From contig PMUE01000178.1 of assembly GCA_003167055.1 (NCBI GenBank), positions 626 through 17,742 of the forward strand: a stretch of DNA of 17,117 nt, written 5' to 3'. Source of the stretch: Vulcanimicrobiota bacterium. Its GTDB lineage: Bacteria; Vulcanimicrobiota; Vulcanimicrobiia; Vulcanimicrobiales; Vulcanimicrobiaceae. A program made the position numbers and the translations under genes. Positions 14,692 through 17,117 of this stretch are shown here, piece after piece. Every line of letters begins with the position of its first letter. The stretch's first letter is position 1. Under the pieces are notes generated by a model that worked only from the letters and a program-made list of their open reading frames with translations, did not search any database and was not told the origin of the DNA.

Positions 14692-16373
14692 GCCCTGACT
14701 CCCTCCGTCCCCGCCTCGCTCACCTTGAATTGGGCTAGCCGTGAATCAATTTTGCCGGCCAGATCGTTCATCTGATCGACCGATTCGAGCATGCGCTGCG
14801 CAGCGTCGGTGACTTCCTTGTTCACGTAGGTGAGCACTTCGACCGATGAGGCGTTCTGCTGCGAGATCGAGGAGATGTCCGAAAACGCCTTGCTGACTTC
14901 GTCGGACTGGCGCGTCATCGACTGCGTCGCCTTGAGATTGAGACCGACCGACTTGGTGATCTCTTCGATTTGGCGGATCACCTGATAGGAGTTCGCGCTC
15001 ATGGCGCGCGTGACCGAGCTGATCTCACCGATCTGCTGATTTGCCGCCAGCACCGCCGACACGATTTCTTGCAAGGCACCGGAGGCCGAACTCGTGCTAC
15101 CCGTGCTCTCCTCGACGCGTTCGGTCAAACGCTCCATCGCGCTTACGACTTCGAAGATCACGCCCTGCGTCGAACTGATGTGGCCTGCGATCTCTTTGGT
15201 CGCCTGGACGCTGCCGTCGGCGAGCTTGCGAATTTCACTGGCCACGACGGCAAAGCCGCGGCCGTGCTCGCCCGCGCGCGCCGCTTCGATCGCGGCATTG
15301 AGCGCCAGCAGGTTTGTCTGTTCGGCGATACGATCGATTACTTTGACGATGTCACCGATTTGCTCGGAATTGTTGCCGAGTTGACCGATATCGTTGGCTA
15401 AGTCGTTGATCGTCGTGCGAATCGTCTGCATGCCGTCGACGATGGTGCCGATCGCGGTGCCGCCGCGCTCGGCGGTTCGCGACGTTTCCGCGGTGCTTGT
15501 CGAGAGCGAATCGACCTGCGCCGCAACTTCCTCGATCGAACTTGCCATATTCGATACTGCGAGCGCGGTCTCGTCCAGACTGCGCGTCTGTTCTTCTGCC
15601 GAGGCAGCAATCGTCGAAATCGCTTCGGTCAGTACGACGACTTTCGAGGTCGCTTCTTCGACGATGCGCGATTGCTCTTGAATGCCTTCGTCGAGCTGGC
15701 CTTGCGCGACTGCTGCGCCCTCGATCACTGCGAGTGCCGTAGACGCGGTCGTGCGCAATTCGGTACCGGCGTCGCCGAGATTCCCAGCGTTCCCGTGCAG
15801 CTGGCGCAAGAATTCGCGCATCCCGAAAATCAGCTTGTTGAGCGCGATGGCGAGATCTTGAAGCGCTCCGTCGCTGACCGCAATGTTCTTGGTGAAATCC
15901 CCCTGCGAGACTTCGCGAATGCCGGAGGCTAGCGCGGCGAGGCTCGTCGTCATCGCCGCGCCGTTGGCCGCCTCGCCGCGCTGAAGCGCGACGCGCGGCG
16001 CGGGCCGGAACGCCGGTTGTCCGGAGCCAAGCTCGCCCACGTCCTCGACCGGCGCCTCTTCCCCATAGAAGAGCGTGCTGACCACGACGCCGGCGATCAA
16101 AACGATAAGTGCATTGACGAGCGGGTCGCCGTTACCGTGTGCGCCGCGCGAGGCGTAGTCCGCGACGGCAGCAAGGAGCGCGAGGACCGCGCCGTAGGGG
16201 AAGCCCGTAGCGGCGGCGGTGAGCGCGACGATGACCACGAGCGGCGCCTCGATCGGGTAGGCAGACCCGAACCACGCGACGAGCCCACACGCCACGATGC
16301 CAAGGACCGCCAGGCCTAGACGAGTCGGCAAACCGAGCCGTGCCCGAAGACCGGCGAAATAGGCAGAGATCAT
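14688..16373 (-). CDS. Methyl-accepting chemotaxis protein with N-terminal membrane bundle (MCP3)
   Basis: 561 residues. Four hydrophobic helices lie at about 17-37, 42-58, 60-75 and 86-103, with only short loops, in the style of the DUF4118-type bundle of sensor kinases (inference). A Pro/Ala-rich linker follows to about 140, then a HAMP-like segment about 143-190 (REVSQGDFTKNIAV), and the receptor coiled coil with its tip at 347-373 (EQTNLLALNAAIEAARAG). Methylation-type pairs such as SAEEQTR (258-264) and SIEEVAAQ (279-286) are present. It has no sizeable extracytoplasmic domain, so sensing probably depends on the overlapping downstream double-Cache protein or on a membrane/redox cue. Its hairpin differs clearly from MCP1/MCP2. 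The start is the ATG at 16373 with no obvious Shine-Dalgarno; the preceding archaemetzincin gene ends 76 bases upstream. Confidence 0.92.
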   Translation of the reverse strand: MISAYFAGLRARLGLPTRLGLAVLGIVACGLVAWFGSAYPIEAPLVVIVALTAAATGFPYGAVLALLAAVADYASRGAHGNGDPLVNALIVLIAGVVVSTLFYGEEAPVEDVGELGSGQPAFRPAPRVALQRGEAANGAAMTTSLAALASGIREVSQGDFTKNIAVSDGALQDLAIALNKLIFGMREFLRQLHGNAGNLGDAGTELRTTASTALAVIEGAAVAQGQLDEGIQEQSRIVEEATSKVVVLTEAISTIAASAEEQTRSLDETALAVSNMASSIEEVAAQVDSLSTSTAETSRTAERGGTAIGTIVDGMQTIRTTINDLANDIGQLGNNSEQIGDIVKVIDRIAEQTNLLALNAAIEAARAGEHGRGFAVVASEIRKLADGSVQATKEIAGHISSTQGVIFEVVSAMERLTERVEESTGSTSSASGALQEIVSAVLAANQQIGEISSVTRAMSANSYQVIRQIEEITKSVGLNLKATQSMTRQSDEVSKAFSDISSISQQNASSVEVLTYVNKEVTDAAQRMLESVDQMNDLAGKIDSRLAQFKVSEAGTEGVRA

Positions 16374-16449
16374 TTATGAGAAGATTGACGGTCGAAAACG
16401 CCCTAACCTTTAGTCCCGCCTACCTCCGCGGTCCCCCTGGACGCCCTTC
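16374..16449 (-). promoter_or_regulatory. Gap upstream of MCP3 with weak sigma-28-like motif
   Basis: Read on the minus strand, TAAAGGTT (from 16412) is followed after a 12-base spacer by ACCGTCAA (16392-16385), 11 bases before the ATG. Flagellar-type sigma promoters read TAAAGTTT, 11-12 bases, GCCGATAA; the match is 7/8 and 5/8. If used, the mRNA would be nearly leaderless, in line with the lack of a ribosome site. A small gtcc/ggac hairpin lies near 16431-16442. Tentative. Confidence 0.25.
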
Positions 16450-16992
16450 TCAGCGTTCGTTACGCGCGCGGCTGATGCGCTTGTCGCACGCTTCGCAAAA
16501 GTGCGACATCTTATTGTCGGTTTCGAAGATCGAGTTCGAGTAGTACATCGCGCAGCGGGCATTGAAGCAGTGGCGCAGACCGAACGCGTGGCCGAGTTCG
16601 TGCACGCACTCTTTGAGCGTCCGCTGGAAGAGCACGTTGGGATCGGGCTCCTCGCCGTAGTATTCCGAACGCAAACGATGAAGGGAGACCGCCGCAACGC
16701 CCTGCGCCTCGTCCGCGTCACCATAGATGAAGCGATGCGACGTCTTATAGAGGTCATACTCGGTCAGCGCCAGATAGAGACCCGCGCCGTCAGGATGCGC
16801 GCGCCGCACGCGCGCGACCAGCGTCGAGAGGAAGAGCTGCGCGCGGGTGGCGTTGAGCGTACTGCGCGGTACCACGAGCGCTCGCTCGATCTGCACCGTC
16901 GAAAGAAACCGTTCTTCCAAACACGGAGCTAACCGGTCGAGAAACGCGCCCTCCATGGCGTTGATCGGGACGATGCGGATACGGGACTCCAT
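16450..16992 (-). CDS. amzA: Archaemetzincin-family zinc metalloprotease (M54)
   Basis: Predicted soluble zinc peptidase of family M54; biological substrates are poorly known. From the ATG at 16992 the protein is 180 residues, the normal size. The full signature is visible: HELGHAFGLRHC (131-142) holds the three zinc-binding histidines (H131, H135, H141) and general base E132. C142, C147 (four apart), C166 and C169 (FCEAC) form the second, structural zinc site, with the met-turn M149. No signal peptide is present. A longer in-frame ATG at 17073 would overlap the divergent acpS start and adds 27 non-family residues, so I rejected it. It lies on the same strand as, and 76 bases upstream of, MCP3; a functional link is uncertain. 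Confidence 0.92.
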   Translation of the reverse strand: MESRIRIVPINAMEGAFLDRLAPCLEERFLSTVQIERALVVPRSTLNATRAQLFLSTLVARVRRAHPDGAGLYLALTEYDLYKTSHRFIYGDADEAQGVAAVSLHRLRSEYYGEEPDPNVLFQRTLKECVHELGHAFGLRHCFNARCAMYYSNSIFETDNKMSHFCEACDKRISRARNER

Positions 16993-17053
16993 CTTGAGGC
17001 GACGCGCTTCGACACCGCAGGTCCCGACACCGCTTGCAGCGCAAGGGCGTTTG
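16993..17053. promoter_or_regulatory. Divergent archaemetzincin / acpS intergenic region
   Basis: These 61 non-coding bases lie between divergent starts. The only signal I can point to is AAGGG at 17043-17047, six bases before the acpS ATG, a good ribosome site. No clear promoter elements were recognised. Confidence 0.5.
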
Positions 17054-17117
17054 ATGATCGTCGGGATCGGCATTGACCTCGCCGAGGTCGAGCGTTATCG
17101 CTTCGACGAGCGCGCAC
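17054..17117 (+). CDS. acpS: Holo-[acyl-carrier-protein] synthase, 5' end only
   Basis: Transfers 4'-phosphopantetheine from CoA to the serine of acyl carrier protein in fatty-acid synthesis. Only 21 codons lie in the window, reading MIVGIGIDLAEVERYRFDER and one more residue. This is the highly conserved AcpS N-terminus: the GIGIDLAEVER stretch carries the Mg-binding aspartate (D8). An AAGGG ribosome site sits six bases upstream of the ATG. The rest of the gene lies beyond the right edge. The short length limits certainty, but the motif is distinctive. Confidence 0.85.
   Translation, partial: MIVGIGIDLAEVERYRFDERA

Noticed and set aside
13354..16373. Possibility that MCP3 and the Cache sensor are one receptor broken by a frameshift
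   Set aside because: The signalling gene comes first and the sensor second, opposite to the order in a normal receptor, and each protein has its own membrane segments and a clean stop/start overlap.
16993..17073. ATG at 17073 as the archaemetzincin start
   Set aside because: It would overlap the first codons of the divergent acpS gene and add 27 residues without family resemblance.
1..17117. CRISPR arrays, tRNA/rRNA genes, prophage or transposase genes
   Set aside because: I saw no regularly spaced direct repeats, no tRNA-like cloverleaf ends, and no transposase, integrase or phage structural motifs.

Overview
The window is GC-rich, gene-dense bacterial chromosome of about 17 kb. Housekeeping genes lie at both ends and a chemosensory cluster lies between them. 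Base composition, gene style and the long P-loop/tetratricopeptide/BTAD regulator fit a poorly cultured soil-type phylum (Candidatus Eremiobacterota-like is my best guess), but nothing here proves the taxon. I see no phage, insertion-sequence transposase, CRISPR array, rRNA or tRNA.

Left part (1-4945). Three minus-strand genes run ndk -> eno -> a DUF2252 protein; the last runs off the left edge and starts inside the eno stop codon. Between ndk and eno is a 273-base non-coding gap almost entirely made of nested inverted repeats. Its outermost arms are about 32 bases long and end 1-2 bases from the eno start codon and on the ndk stop codon. birA (biotin-protein ligase) is divergent from ndk, and an exported S10 serine carboxypeptidase is convergent with birA.

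Middle part (4946-13342). Two closely related methyl-accepting chemotaxis proteins (MCP1, MCP2; both plus strand) flank a minus-strand pair: a large STAND-type ATPase regulator with a C-terminal winged helix plus BTAD domain, followed by cheW. MCP2 overlaps by ATGA with a gene for a degenerate EAL domain that has lost most c-di-GMP hydrolysis residues.

Right part (13127-17117). A minus-strand set encodes a third MCP with four predicted membrane helices but little extracytoplasmic sensor, a double-Cache membrane sensor without a signalling hairpin (ATGA overlap), and a 71-residue DUF3343 (Se/S-carrier-like) protein. Receptor and sensor look like a split chemoreceptor. Upstream are an archaemetzincin metalloprotease and, divergent at the right edge, the first 21 codons of acpS.

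How the parts may work together (inference): three receptors and one CheW would feed a CheA kinase encoded elsewhere, since no cheA, cheR, cheB, cheY, flagellar or pilus gene is present here. The divergent regulator may control the receptors and cheW, and the degenerate EAL protein could link MCP2 to c-di-GMP or act as a scaffold. The most unusual items are the ndk-eno inverted-repeat element, the split receptor with its DUF3343 partner, and the receptor-coupled degenerate EAL protein.
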